Source: Gemmobacter fulvus (lineage in GTDB: Bacteria > Pseudomonadota > Alphaproteobacteria > Rhodobacterales > Rhodobacteraceae). Taken from it: a stretch of 64,000 nucleotides of DNA. The stretch covers positions 3,191,501-3,255,500 of the forward strand of contig NZ_CP076361.1 in assembly GCF_018798885.1 (NCBI RefSeq). Direction: 5' to 3'. Made by a program: the position numbers and the translations under genes. Under the pieces are notes generated by a model, which saw only the letters and a list, made by a program, of their open reading frames with translations, was not told the DNA's origin and did no database searches. Below are positions 1 to 8,687 of the stretch, one piece after another (the stretch's first letter is position 1; the number at the start of each line of letters is the position of its first letter).

Positions 1-184
1 GGAAGGCCGGATCATGCTTGCCAAAATCATGCAGGGCGGCTGCCAGACGGGCCGCCTGGCTGAGCCCAAAGACCGCGGCACGCGGGGCGGCCAGAGCTGC
101 GGCACCAGCCTGATGCGCCGCAAGCGTCTGCCAGTCTGCCAGATGGCCGGGCGTGCCGGAATGTGCGTAGATCTCTTGGCTCAT
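1..184 (-). CDS. cas3: Cas3 HD-domain nuclease, N-terminal part only (runs off left edge)
   Basis: The complement of the first 184 bases reads from an ATG into an open frame beginning MSQEIYAHSGTPGHLADWQT and reaching LHDFGKHDPAF at the window edge. This is the start of the Cas3'' HD phosphohydrolase domain. Seen are an early YAHS, a W-x2-L-x2-H stretch, and the HD motif in LHDxGKxxPxF, where H and D bind metal. In the family this domain cuts single-stranded DNA during type I CRISPR interference, usually fused to a helicase. The rest lies outside, so helicase fusion and subtype cannot be judged, although the N-terminus resembles type I-C. The gene points out of the window and tRNA-Asn lies behind it. 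The N-terminal motif is clear, but only 61 codons are visible. Confidence 0.72.
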   Translation of the reverse strand, partial: MSQEIYAHSGTPGHLADWQTLAAHQAGAAALAAPRAAVFGLSQAARLAAALHDFGKHDPAF

Positions 185-444
185 CGGTCTCGCCTGTGGT
201 GATGCCGGATGGCCAGCAGTGTTCCCGACTGACGCGGGCATCGCAATTCCGAAATCGGACGGATTTGAAATATGCGGATCGGTGGCGGCTGTGGGGTTGC
301 CCCTTTGGGTCGCAGGATCGTTGTTAAAAGACTGGGCATTCGCCACCAAACGGCGCAGCGCGAGGTCTCATCGCGACGCGGTTCGACAAGCTGTTGCGGC
401 GATAAGCCAGACCTGTTCCTGTAGCCTTCCCCAGAGACATAACG
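185..444. other. Non-coding region upstream of cas3
   Basis: No supportable gene is seen. The 85-codon + strand open frame here lacks coding character. The stretch should hold the cas3 promoter on the minus strand. An inverted repeat AAATC-N5-GATTT (252-266) sits about 70 bases upstream of the cas3 start and could be an operator, but is weak. No CRISPR repeats are present. Confidence 0.5.
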
Positions 445-467
445 AGAAAAGCCCCCTTGCGGGGGCT
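445..467 (-). terminator. Intrinsic terminator of tRNA-Asn
   Basis: On the minus strand a perfect 7-bp stem AGCCCCC/GGGGGCT with loop GCAA is followed by TTTTCTCG. It lies about 35 bases past the tRNA 3' end and separates the tRNA from cas3. Confidence 0.8.
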
Positions 468-501
468 TGCTCGTAAATCTCTGTATTGTCAGGGATTTTT
501 T

Positions 502-576
502 TGGCTCCGGCGGTAGGGATCGAACCTACGACCAATTGATTAACAGTCAACTGCTCTACCGCTGAGCTACGCCGGA
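502..576 (-). tRNA. tRNA-Asn (GTT)
   Basis: On the minus strand a complete cloverleaf is present. The acceptor arm TCCGGCG pairs with CGCCGGA, the D-arm is GCTCAGCGGTAGAGC, the anticodon loop CTGTTAA (anticodon GTT) is closed by GTTGA/TCAAT, and the T-arm contains GGTTCGATCC. The CCA end is encoded. Its 3' end faces the cas3 gene, the side on which tRNA-targeted islands normally insert. Confidence 0.96.
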
Positions 577-586
577 ACACGAGGGG

Positions 587-616
587 TGTATAGCGAGGGG
601 TTTTGGGGGGGGCAAG
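587..616 (-). promoter_or_regulatory. Probable sigma-70-type promoter of tRNA-Asn
   Basis: On the minus strand a CTTGCC -35 hexamer (611-616) is followed after 18 bases by a TATACA -10 hexamer (587-592). Ten bases separate the -10 from the mature tRNA 5' end. Confidence 0.55.
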
Positions 617-665
617 AGGTTTGGCGTGGAAAAAATGCAGGTTGGTGAAGTTTTTTCGTGCCGCC

Positions 666-1553
666 TCAGATCCGGCTGAATTCGGCGTCGGGGTGCAGGG
701 CTGGTGTGGCTCTGATCTGATTTCTGTCAGCCAGATCAATCAGATGTGCCAGAAGGTTGCGGCGGGCGGCGGGGATCAGGGGGGCGGGGGTGTCGTGATA
801 GACGCGGGCGGTCAGGGTCTCGAGCGTGGCCGGGCCGGGCGATAGGGCGGCAAGGATCGCGGCCTCGCGCATCCGGCGGTGCGCGATGAGGGCGGTGATC
901 CGCTGGCCGGGATCCTCGATCGGGGCGCCATGGGCGGGGTAGGCGCGGCGCCAGCCTTGTCCGGCCAGGCGCGTCAGGGTTGCCAGATAATCGGTCATGT
1001 CGCCTTCTGGGGGCGAAACGAGCGAAGGCGCCCAACCCATCACATGATCGCCGGAAAACAGCCGGTCCTGCCAGCCGAAGCACAGATGGTTGCCCATATG
1101 GCCTGGGGTGTGCAGCGCGGTGAGGCTCCAGTCGCCGCCCTGCACCTCGGCGCCATCGGCAAGGCAGCGGTCGGGCACAAAGCCGTGGTCGACGCCTTCG
1201 CCCCCGACAAGCCCGCTCAGCCCTGCCATCCGCGGCGAGCGCCCGGCATCCGCCGCGCCAAAGGCCAGCACCTCGGCCCCGGTCACGTCGGCCAGCGGGC
1301 GGGCAAGCGGCGCATGATCCAGATGCGCATGGGTGACGAAGATATGGGTGATCCGCTCGCCGGGCGCGAGCGCCGCCTGAATGGACGCCAGATGCGCGGG
1401 CAGGGCGGGGCCAGGGTCGATCACCGCCACCGTACCCTGACCGATCAGGAAGGTATTGGTGCCCCAATGGGTCATCGGTGACGGGTTGGGGGCCAGCACC
1501 AGCCGCAACCCGGGTTCAAGCGTCACCGGCACACCGGCCTGCCATGGCTGCAT
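666..1553 (-). CDS. MBL-fold metallo-hydrolase (LACTB2/glyoxalase-II-like)
   Basis: This 295-residue metallo-beta-lactamase-fold hydrolase has the zinc motif HAHLDH at residues 75-80. A later His in HTPGHMGNH, an Asp in FSGDHVMGW and a His in YPAHG complete the usual metal ligands. A C-terminal helical extension (about residues 220-290) resembles the winged-helix tail of LACTB2-type proteins. The family includes glyoxalase II, lactonases and RNases, so the substrate is not predicted. A longer frame exists, but the ATG at 1553 is chosen because AGAGGAGACAGAGG lies directly upstream. It is divergent from the sensor kinase, with only 49 bases between the starts. Confidence 0.88.
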   Translation of the reverse strand: MQPWQAGVPVTLEPGLRLVLAPNPSPMTHWGTNTFLIGQGTVAVIDPGPALPAHLASIQAALAPGERITHIFVTHAHLDHAPLARPLADVTGAEVLAFGAADAGRSPRMAGLSGLVGGEGVDHGFVPDRCLADGAEVQGGDWSLTALHTPGHMGNHLCFGWQDRLFSGDHVMGWAPSLVSPPEGDMTDYLATLTRLAGQGWRRAYPAHGAPIEDPGQRITALIAHRRMREAAILAALSPGPATLETLTARVYHDTPAPLIPAARRNLLAHLIDLADRNQIRATPALHPDAEFSRI

Positions 1554-1602
1554 CCTCTGTCTCCTCTTTCGCCCGCAGCGCAGCGGGGCTAGGCTGGGCG
1601 CC

Positions 1603-2901
1603 ATGTCCATGCGCCTCAAATCCGTCTTGCCCCGCAGCCTCTATGGCCGTGCCCTGCTTATTCTGGTCGTGCCTATCGTCACGATCCAGCTTGTCGTGTC
1701 CATAGCCTTCATCCAGCGGCATTTCGAACGGGTGACGCAGCAGATGACCGGCGGCATTTCGGTGGAACTGCGGCTGGTGCTGGACCGGCTGGCACAGGGC
1801 GACGAGGCGGCGGCGCAGGCTCTGGCCGGGGGGCTGGGATTCGGGCTGGCCGACGGCACGCCGCCGCTGCATGACGTGCGGCGCGCGCCCTGGGATCTGT
1901 CGGGGCGGGTGGTCGCCGACACGCTGCGGCAGGAGGTGCCCGGATTTCTGGGGGCGGATCTTCTGGTCGAGGAAGGCCGTGTGGTGGCGGATTTTCAGCT
2001 GGGGCCACGGGTGATCCGCACCAGCATTGACCGGCGGCGCATGTCGGCCACCAACCCTCATCAGCTTCTGGTGCTGATGATTGCGACCTCGGTGTTGATG
2101 ACGCTGATTTCCTATCTGTTCCTGCGCAACCAGATTGCGCCGATCAAGCGGCTGGCGCAGGCCGCCGAGGCCTTTGGCAAGGGGCAGCACATTCCCTACA
2201 AGCTGCGCGGGGCCACAGAGGTGCGGGCGGCAGGGGCGGCGTTTCTGGACATGCGGGCGCGGATCGAACGGGCCATCGAAAGCCGGACCCTGATGTTGTC
2301 GGGGGTCAGCCATGATCTGCGCACGCCGCTGACGCGGCTGAAGTTGGGGCTGGCGATGCTGCCCGAGGATGAGGAGACCGCCGCTCTGCTGGCTGATGTC
2401 GCTGATATGGAGCGGCTGGTGAATGAATTCCTGGCCTTCGCGCGCGGCGACGCCACCGAGGATGGCGAGTTGGTCGATCTGGCGGCGCTGCTGCGCCGCG
2501 CCGTCGACAATGCCGAGCGTGCGGGGCACAGCGTGGAATTGCGCGGCGAGACGGCGCTGTCGATGCGGCTGCGCCCGGCGGCGGTGACGCGGGCGGTGGA
2601 AAATCTGCTGGGCAATGCCTGGCGCTTTGGCACACAGGCCCGCATCACGCTGTCCTCCACCGAACGCACGGCGCGCATTGTGGTAGAGGATGACGGGCCG
2701 GGCATTCCGATGGAACGGCGCGACGAAGCGGTTCTGCCCTTTGCCCGGCTGGATGGTGCGCGCGATCCGAACCGGGGCGGCGGCGTCGGGCTTGGCCTGT
2801 CGATTACCGCCGATATTGCCCGCAGCCATGGCGGTGTGCTGCGGCTGGGCGAAAGCGAGGATCTGGGCGGTCTGAAGGCCGAGCTGGTGCTGATGCGCTG
2901 A
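1603..2901 (+). CDS. EnvZ-type sensor histidine kinase, no adjacent response regulator
   Basis: This 432-residue inner-membrane sensor kinase has a first membrane segment at about 15-37 and a periplasmic sensor of about 115 residues. A second membrane segment spans about 154-174 and is followed by a HAMP linker. The HisKA H-box SGVSHDLRTPLTR carries phospho-acceptor His237. The HATPase domain shows N-box NLLGNAWRF, G1 DDGPGIP and G2 GGGVGLGLS. It should autophosphorylate and pass phosphate to an OmpR-type regulator, but neither neighbour is one, so the partner is unlinked. The ATG at 1603 starts the first hydrophobic segment correctly. The open frame extends further upstream but would overlap the divergent MBL gene. 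Confidence 0.9.
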   Translation: MSMRLKSVLPRSLYGRALLILVVPIVTIQLVVSIAFIQRHFERVTQQMTGGISVELRLVLDRLAQGDEAAAQALAGGLGFGLADGTPPLHDVRRAPWDLSGRVVADTLRQEVPGFLGADLLVEEGRVVADFQLGPRVIRTSIDRRRMSATNPHQLLVLMIATSVLMTLISYLFLRNQIAPIKRLAQAAEAFGKGQHIPYKLRGATEVRAAGAAFLDMRARIERAIESRTLMLSGVSHDLRTPLTRLKLGLAMLPEDEETAALLADVADMERLVNEFLAFARGDATEDGELVDLAALLRRAVDNAERAGHSVELRGETALSMRLRPAAVTRAVENLLGNAWRFGTQARITLSSTERTARIVVEDDGPGIPMERRDEAVLPFARLDGARDPNRGGGVGLGLSITADIARSHGGVLRLGESEDLGGLKAELVLMR

Positions 2902-2905
2902 GGCC

Positions 2906-3439
2906 TTACAGCGGGGTGGCCAGCACCAGCACCCAGGCCTGCGCCCGCGCCTTGCCGATGCCCAGACCGATCTGGCGCAGGCCGGGGTTGAGGATATTGG
3001 CGCGGTGCGGCGGCGAGGCCATCCAGCCGCGCACCACCTGCGCCGGGTCATTGTTATACCCCAGCGCATTGTTTTCAGCGACGGTGGCAAAGGCATAGCC
3101 CACCCGTTTCAGCCGCGTGCCCAGATCGGCGCCATCGGGGCTGACATGGCTCAGGCTGCGGGTCCGGGCATTGTCGCAGGCATGGGCCTGCGCGGCGGCG
3201 GCGAGTTTCGGCGCGGCGCGGAAGGGTTTCAGACCGGCAGCGGCGCGTTCGGCATTCAGCAGATCCAGCACCGTGGCCGCCATGGCCTTGCGGCCGGGCG
3301 GGGCGCATTTGGCTTGCACCGGCATTGCGGCACCGGGCAGGGCAAGCGGCGGCAGCGTGGGCTGGGGCGGCTGGCTTTGGGCCATGGTGGCCAAGGCAAG
3401 GGTCAACAGCGCGAGCAGCAGAGGCAGAGAATAGCGCAT
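2906..3439 (-). CDS. Secreted CAP-domain (SCP/PR1/YkwD-like) protein
   Basis: This 177-residue protein has a Sec signal peptide (residues 1-20, cleavage near MAQS) and a CAP domain. Family marks seen are LNAERAAAGL, AAAAQAHACDNA, LSHVSPDG, the active-site-like AENNALGY and SPPHRANILNP. Bacterial CAP proteins are exported and of mostly unknown biochemistry. The start at 3439 follows GGAAAGGA. A second CAP gene lies just upstream on the same strand with the same core signature, so the two look like a tandem duplication. Its stop lies 4 bases from the converging sensor kinase gene. Confidence 0.88.
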   Translation of the reverse strand: MRYSLPLLLALLTLALATMAQSQPPQPTLPPLALPGAAMPVQAKCAPPGRKAMAATVLDLLNAERAAAGLKPFRAAPKLAAAAQAHACDNARTRSLSHVSPDGADLGTRLKRVGYAFATVAENNALGYNNDPAQVVRGWMASPPHRANILNPGLRQIGLGIGKARAQAWVLVLATPL

Positions 3440-3559
3440 GGCATTCCTTTCCGGCCTGTCATCGCGGATCCATGTCGCAGATCCGGCACGCGGGCCATGA
3501 CTGTGAGGGCGGCAGAACATCACGAAAGGCAGCGACAGGCACAAAACGACACATGCACA

Positions 3560-3585
3560 CCGCCCGAGTCTTCGGGCGGTTTTTA
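3560..3585 (+). terminator. Intrinsic terminator-like hairpin with no + strand gene before it
   Basis: An 8-bp GC stem, CCGCCCGA paired with TCGGGCGG around a GTCT loop, is followed by TTTTTA on the + strand. Read on the minus strand it lacks a U-run. Both flanking CAP genes are on the minus strand and the nearest + gene ends 660 bases upstream. It may therefore end an unannotated small RNA starting in 3440-3560. The remaining bases of this gap show no open frame. Confidence 0.55.
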
Positions 3586-3674
3586 GGGGGATGCGGGGCG
3601 GAACCGTTGATCCTGCCCCGCCATGGTCGCGCCGCTTTGCCGTTGCGTCAAGGGCTGCGGCGCGGAGATGGGGA

Positions 3675-4241
3675 TCAGCGCAGCGGCGTGGCCATCACCA
3701 GCACCCAGGCCGGTTTGGCCCCGGCCGCCATGCCCAACCCGGCCTCTGTCACCTTGGGGTCCAGCAGATTGGCGCGGTGTTTGGGCGAGCCGAGCCAGAA
3801 ATCGACCAGACGTTCGGGCGATCCGGCAAAGCCGAGGCCGGTATTTTCGGTGGCGCGGCGCGGCGCATAGCCCACCCGTGCCAGACGGCTCATCAGCGCC
3901 GCGCCATCCGATCCGACGTGGCGATAGGTCTGATGGGCGGCATTGTCGCAGGCATGGGCCTGTGCTGCCCGGGTCAGCCGGTCCGAGGCGCGCAGCGGCG
4001 CTAGGTCCTTGCCCGCCCGCAAGGCATTGGCGCGACGCAGCACCTCGGCGGCATATGCTGCCGTCTCAGCCGGGCGAGGGCATTGGGTGGTTGCCGGGGC
4101 AGGGCCGCCTGAACTCGCCGTGCTGGCCGATGTTGTGCCGACCGGCAGCGGGACGATGATGCAGGCGGACAGGCTGGCGGCCAGCGTCAGCGCCAGCAGC
4201 GGCGCCAGACGCCGGGATGCAAGGGGGCGGGGCAGGATCAT
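3675..4241 (-). CDS. CAP-domain lipoprotein (SCP/PR1/YkwD-like)
   Basis: This 188-residue protein has a lipoprotein signal: a basic N-terminus, a hydrophobic stretch and lipobox LSAC with Cys at about residue 29. It should be lipidated and held on the periplasmic side of a membrane. The CAP domain follows, with RRANALRAGKDL, AAQAHACDNAAHQ, YRHVGSDGAAL, ATENTGLGF and SPKHRANLLDP. It is a paralogue of the downstream gene, sharing the AQAHACDNA core and the VLVxATPL ending. The ATG at 4241 is preferred because it places the signal at the N-terminus. An ATG 24 bases upstream is possible. Confidence 0.87.
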   Translation of the reverse strand: MILPRPLASRRLAPLLALTLAASLSACIIVPLPVGTTSASTASSGGPAPATTQCPRPAETAAYAAEVLRRANALRAGKDLAPLRASDRLTRAAQAHACDNAAHQTYRHVGSDGAALMSRLARVGYAPRRATENTGLGFAGSPERLVDFWLGSPKHRANLLDPKVTEAGLGMAAGAKPAWVLVMATPLR

Positions 4242-4337
4242 GCGAGACTCTTTCGTGCGGAACATATGCCGTTTAAAAGGCAATCCGGGGCGGATGCGCA
4301 ATGGCAAAGCCGGAACAGGACAAAAGGTGGGGTGCGG

Positions 4338-4946
4338 ATGCTGGATGGTTGGGCACGGCGGCTGATGGATCCCCCTCTCAACCACCTCGGGCGGCAGCTG
4401 GCCACGCGGGGGGTGACGGCGGATGCGGTGACGCTGGCCGGGCTGGCGCTGGGGCTGTTCGCGGCCACGGCCCTTGCGGCCGGGCTTGCGCCATGGCTGG
4501 CGCTGGCGCTGCTGCTGGCCTCGCGTGTAGCGGACGGGTTGGACGGGGCCGTGGCGCGGGCCAGCCGCAAGACCGACTTCGGCGGCTATCTCGATATCAC
4601 CTGCGACTTCCTGTTTTACGGCGCGGTGCCGCTGGCCTTTGTGCTGCGCGATCCGGCCAATGGGGCTGCGGGGGCCTTTCTACTGACCAGTTTCTACGTC
4701 AACGGCGCCAGTTTTCTGGGCTATGCGATCCTTGCCGAAAAGCGCGGCCTGACCACCGCCAGCCGGGGCGAAAAATCGCTGTATTTCACCGCAGGCCTGC
4801 TGGAAGGCAGTGAAACCATCCTGTTTTTTGTCGTGCTCTGCCTGTGGCCGGGCCTGTTTGTGCCATTGGCCTGGGGCTTTGGCGGTCTGTGTTTTCTGAC
4901 CGCGCTGAGCCGGGTTCTGCTGGCGCGGCGGGTGTTTGCGCCGTGA
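4338..4946 (+). CDS. CDP-alcohol phosphatidyltransferase family membrane protein
   Basis: This 202-residue polytopic protein has the family signature D66-x2-D69-G70-x2-A73-R74-x7-G82-x3-D86-x3-D90, which binds metal and the CDP-lipid. Enzymes of this family move a phosphatidyl group from CDP-diacylglycerol to an alcohol. The acceptor is not predictable and nothing nearby points to one. Several hydrophobic helices surround the motif. The ATG at 4338 is chosen for AGGTGG upstream and for starting near the motif-bearing domain. It is divergent from the CAP lipoprotein gene. Confidence 0.87.
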   Translation: MLDGWARRLMDPPLNHLGRQLATRGVTADAVTLAGLALGLFAATALAAGLAPWLALALLLASRVADGLDGAVARASRKTDFGGYLDITCDFLFYGAVPLAFVLRDPANGAAGAFLLTSFYVNGASFLGYAILAEKRGLTTASRGEKSLYFTAGLLEGSETILFFVVLCLWPGLFVPLAWGFGGLCFLTALSRVLLARRVFAP

Positions 4947-5078
4947 ACCCCTGCCGCCAACCGTCGGAAACCGGCGGGCGGAATAAGCCAACTGCCCTTG
5001 CAGCCCCCGGCGCGCAACACTAAGACTCGGGTAATTCCTCGGCGATAAAGCTCAACGCAAGGCAACAGGCAGGCGACC

Positions 5079-5711
5079 ATGAGAGACCCGATCGACCTTT
5101 ACATGAACACCCTTGTCCCGATGGTCGTCGAACAGACGAGCCGGGGCGAACGCGCCTATGACATCTTCTCGCGCATGTTGAAGGAGCGGATCATTTTCCT
5201 GTCCGGCCCGGTGCATGACGGCATGTCGTCGCTGATCTGCGCGCAGCTTCTGTTCCTTGAGGCGGAAAACCCGTCCAAGGAAATTGCCATGTATATCAAC
5301 AGCCCCGGCGGTGTCGTGACCTCGGGCCTGTCGATCTATGACACGATGCAATACATCCGCCCCAAGGTCTCCACGCTGGTGATCGGGCAGGCGGCCTCGA
5401 TGGGGTCGCTCTTGCTGACGGCTGGCGAAAAGGGCATGCGCTTCTCGCTGCCGAACAGCCGTGTGATGGTGCACCAGCCCTCGGGCGGCTATCAGGGCCA
5501 GGCGACCGACATCATGATTCACGCCCGCGAAACCGAAAAGCTGAAGCGCCGCCTGAACGAGATCTACGTCAAGCACACCGGGAATGATTACGCGACCGTC
5601 GAACAGGCGCTGGAGCGCGACAATTTCATGTCGGCCGAGGATGCCAAGGCCTGGGGCCTGATCGACGAAATCACCGAGGCGCGCGGCAAGGCCGAAGGCG
5701 AACCGAAGTAA
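5079..5711 (+). CDS. clpP: ATP-dependent Clp protease proteolytic subunit ClpP
   Basis: This 210-residue serine peptidase forms the tetradecameric chamber of ClpXP/ClpAP. The triad is visible: Ser107 in [11 protein letters not shown], His132 in [11 protein letters not shown] and Asp181 in [12 protein letters not shown]. It is full length for the family. The adjacent clpX gives the usual clpP-clpX pair, so the two likely form one transcription unit with the hairpin between them modulating read-through. Confidence 0.98.
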   Translation: MRDPIDLYMNTLVPMVVEQTSRGERAYDIFSRMLKERIIFLSGPVHDGMSSLICAQLLFLEAENPSKEIAMYINSPGGVVTSGLSIYDTMQYIRPKVSTLVIGQAASMGSLLLTAGEKGMRFSLPNSRVMVHQPSGGYQGQATDIMIHARETEKLKRRLNEIYVKHTGNDYATVEQALERDNFMSAEDAKAWGLIDEITEARGKAEGEPK

Positions 5712-5718
5712 GACACCA

Positions 5719-5747
5719 CGCCCCCGGCGGCCAGGGCTCCGGGGGCG
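5719..5747. terminator. GC-rich hairpin between clpP and clpX
   Basis: CGCCCCCGG pairs with CCGGGGGCG (9 bp) around an 11-base loop, followed by ATTTGCGATT. The U-run is poor, so this is at best a partial terminator or an mRNA-stabilising 3' structure for clpP. Confidence 0.4.
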
Positions 5748-5825
5748 ATTTGCGATTGTGAAGGCGCGGGGCTTGCCCTAGACTTTCAAGATAGCGCCGA
5801 AGGGTGCGCACGGCAGAGGATGACG

Positions 5826-7091
<1,266 letters not shown>

Positions 7092-7112
7092 GCGCCGGGT
7101 GGGAGCATTTGC

Positions 7113-7143
7113 AAAAAGGCGGCCTTCGCGGGCCGCCTTTTTC
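7113..7143 (+). terminator. Intrinsic terminator after clpX
   Basis: AAAAAGGCGGCC pairs with GGCCGCCTTTTT around a short TTCGCG loop, followed by C. This is a strong 12-bp stem with U-run 22 bases past clpX. The A-run on the other arm also lets it act for the converging GFA gene. Confidence 0.88.
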
Positions 7144-7169
7144 ATTTGGCTCTGTCTGGGGGGCCGCTG

Positions 7170-7559
7170 CTACGGGGGCCCGCCGGATTGCGGCGCATCA
7201 TCGCAGATCTGATACCAGTCCGGCTTTTCAGAGGTGAATTCATGGAACTGGTTCCTGAGGCCGACCTCCGTATCCAGCGCGTTTGCGGCGATGGGGAAGG
7301 TGGCATCCTCGGACAGGATTTCACCGAGCGAGGTTCCGCAGAGCCGACAGAAACAGCGGCCATATTTGTAAGGCGCGCCGGGTTTATAAAGGGCCACATG
7401 CTCCTTGCCCTGATGCCACATCAGGTCTTCACGCTTTATGAAAACGATGGTGCTGGCCCCCACTTTTCGACACCGCGAACAGTGGCAGGTGCCCATCATC
7501 GAGGGCACCGCCAGGATTTCGAACTGCACGGACCCGCAGCAACAGCTTCCCTTGATCAT
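7170..7559 (-). CDS. GFA family zinc protein (CENP-V/formaldehyde-activating fold)
   Basis: This 129-residue protein has the GFA zinc cysteines: CCC at 6-8, CHCSRC at 25-30, and CFCRLCG in the second half. The family is named for glutathione-dependent formaldehyde-activating enzyme, but that activity is disputed and most members are uncharacterised. The first ATG follows GGGAAATAAC. Twin 10-bp repeats lie 31-51 bases upstream of its start and could be an operator. It converges on clpX. Confidence 0.87.
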   Translation of the reverse strand: MIKGSCCCGSVQFEILAVPSMMGTCHCSRCRKVGASTIVFIKREDLMWHQGKEHVALYKPGAPYKYGRCFCRLCGTSLGEILSEDATFPIAANALDTEVGLRNQFHEFTSEKPDWYQICDDAPQSGGPP

Positions 7560-7589
7560 GTTATTTCCCGCTTTCAGATGTGTTAAATA

Positions 7590-7610
7590 ATGGGAACATT
7601 ATGGGAACAT
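7590..7610. repeat. Two 10-bp direct repeats, candidate operator of the GFA gene
   Basis: ATGGGAACAT occurs at 7590-7599 and 7601-7610, an 11-base period, so both copies face the same side of the helix. The position 31-51 bases before the GFA start fits a promoter/operator. Confidence 0.4.
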
Positions 7611-7704
7611 CTGACTGTGATCAAGGTCCGTCACGGGGGCAGAACGGCAGGGTGCCGAGAGGGGCTGCTGGCTACAGGAAATCAAAGCGCAGCGCGCTGT
7701 TAGC

Positions 7705-7725
7705 GCGCGCCTTCGGCAGGCGCGC
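7705..7725. other. Hairpin in the GFA-NDUFA12 intergenic region
   Basis: A perfect 8-bp stem GCGCGCCT/AGGCGCGC with loop TCGGC lies about 100 bases before the NDUFA12 gene. Neither strand has a following U-run, so it is probably not a terminator. The rest of 7611-7828 shows no gene. Confidence 0.4.
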
Positions 7726-7828
7726 AAAAGGCCGATCCGGCGCTTTCCCGCCCAAGGCGATGCGTCTTGCCCCTAGACCTTCCGCGCGGTTTCCGCCATA
7801 GGAGAACAAATCCCTTCGGAGGCCCGCG

Positions 7829-8203
7829 ATGTATTTCCTCAAGCGTCTCGTCACCTGGTGGAATAGCCAGACGATCGGCACCCAGCTTTTCACTTGGCGC
7901 AAAGGCGTGAAGGTGGGCGAGGACGATCAGGGCAACACCTATTACCAGACCGCCGACGCCAAGCGCCGCTGGATCATCTTCAATGGTGAGGCCGAAGCCT
8001 CGCGCGTGTCGCCCGATTGGCATGGCTGGCTGCATTTCACCTGGGATCAGCCGCCGACCAAGGCGCCGCTGACCCATAAGGTATGGGAAAAGCCGCATCA
8101 GGAAAACCTGACCGGCACGCAGGCGGCCTATGCGCCCACCGGCTCGATCCGCAAGGGCGCACCGGCCGAACGGCGCGATTACGAGGCGTGGCAACCCGAA
8201 TAA
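7829..8203 (+). CDS. NDUFA12-family NADH:ubiquinone oxidoreductase accessory subunit
   Basis: This 124-residue protein of the NDUFA12 (B17.2) family is an accessory subunit of complex I in mitochondria and alphaproteobacteria, on the matrix/cytoplasmic side. Seen are an N-terminal [20 protein letters not shown], then [36 protein letters not shown], and a tail rich in P, K and E. GGAGG lies upstream of the ATG. The core complex I genes are elsewhere. It heads a run with the MlaD-like and DUF2155 genes. Confidence 0.92.
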   Translation: MYFLKRLVTWWNSQTIGTQLFTWRKGVKVGEDDQGNTYYQTADAKRRWIIFNGEAEASRVSPDWHGWLHFTWDQPPTKAPLTHKVWEKPHQENLTGTQAAYAPTGSIRKGAPAERRDYEAWQPE

Positions 8204-8216
8204 GGGGCCGGAGATC

Positions 8217-8687
8217 ATGGCGGAAAACGCAACAGAAGTATTGGCTGGCGGTGTGGTGCTGGTCGCGGCCTTGGGCTTTCTGGCCTATGCCGCGCAGGGC
8301 GTCGGCTTTGGCGGCAGCAGCAGCAGCTATGACCTGCGCGCCTCGTTCCAGTCGGTCGAGGGTATCTCGGTCGGCACCGATGTGCGGCTGGCAGGGGTCA
8401 AGGTCGGCACCGTGTCGAAGCTGGAGCTGAACCCGGCCACCTTCTATGCCGATGCGACCTTCTCGGTTCAGGATCATGTGCAACTGCCCGAGGATTCGGC
8501 GGCGCTGATTTCTTCCGAAGGTTTGCTGGGCGGCAATTTCGTGGAACTGCGTCCCGGTGGCGCGCTCGACAATCTGCCCGCCGGGGCGGAAATCGAAGAT
8601 ACGCAAGGTGCGATCAGCCTGATCGGTCTGCTGATGAAATTCGTCGGCAAATCGGCCGAGGATGGTCTGGGCGGTGCCGCGCAATGA
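8217..8687 (+). CDS. mlaD: MlaD family phospholipid-transport protein
   Basis: This 156-residue protein has one N-terminal membrane helix (about 8-28) and a single MCE domain (about 38-115). Marks are VEGISVGTDVRLAGVKVG and LLGGNFVELRPGG. MlaD hexamers sit in the inner membrane and carry phospholipids between membranes as part of the MlaFEDB system. The other mla genes are not in this window. The start at 8217 follows AAGGGGCCGGAG, 13 bases after the NDUFA12 stop. The gene overlaps the next by 4 bases, so the two are translationally coupled. Confidence 0.9.
   Translation: MAENATEVLAGGVVLVAALGFLAYAAQGVGFGGSSSSYDLRASFQSVEGISVGTDVRLAGVKVGTVSKLELNPATFYADATFSVQDHVQLPEDSAALISSEGLLGGNFVELRPGGALDNLPAGAEIEDTQGAISLIGLLMKFVGKSAEDGLGGAAQ

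Noticed and set aside
219-476. 85-codon + strand frame between cas3 and tRNA-Asn
   Set aside because: It has no ribosome binding site, codon use is unlike the neighbours, and it runs through the tRNA terminator.
185-501. CRISPR repeats next to cas3
   Set aside because: No repeated 28-37-base units are present in this stretch; any array is outside the window.
7705-7725. Terminator before the NDUFA12 gene
   Set aside because: The hairpin is perfect, but neither strand has a U-run after it.
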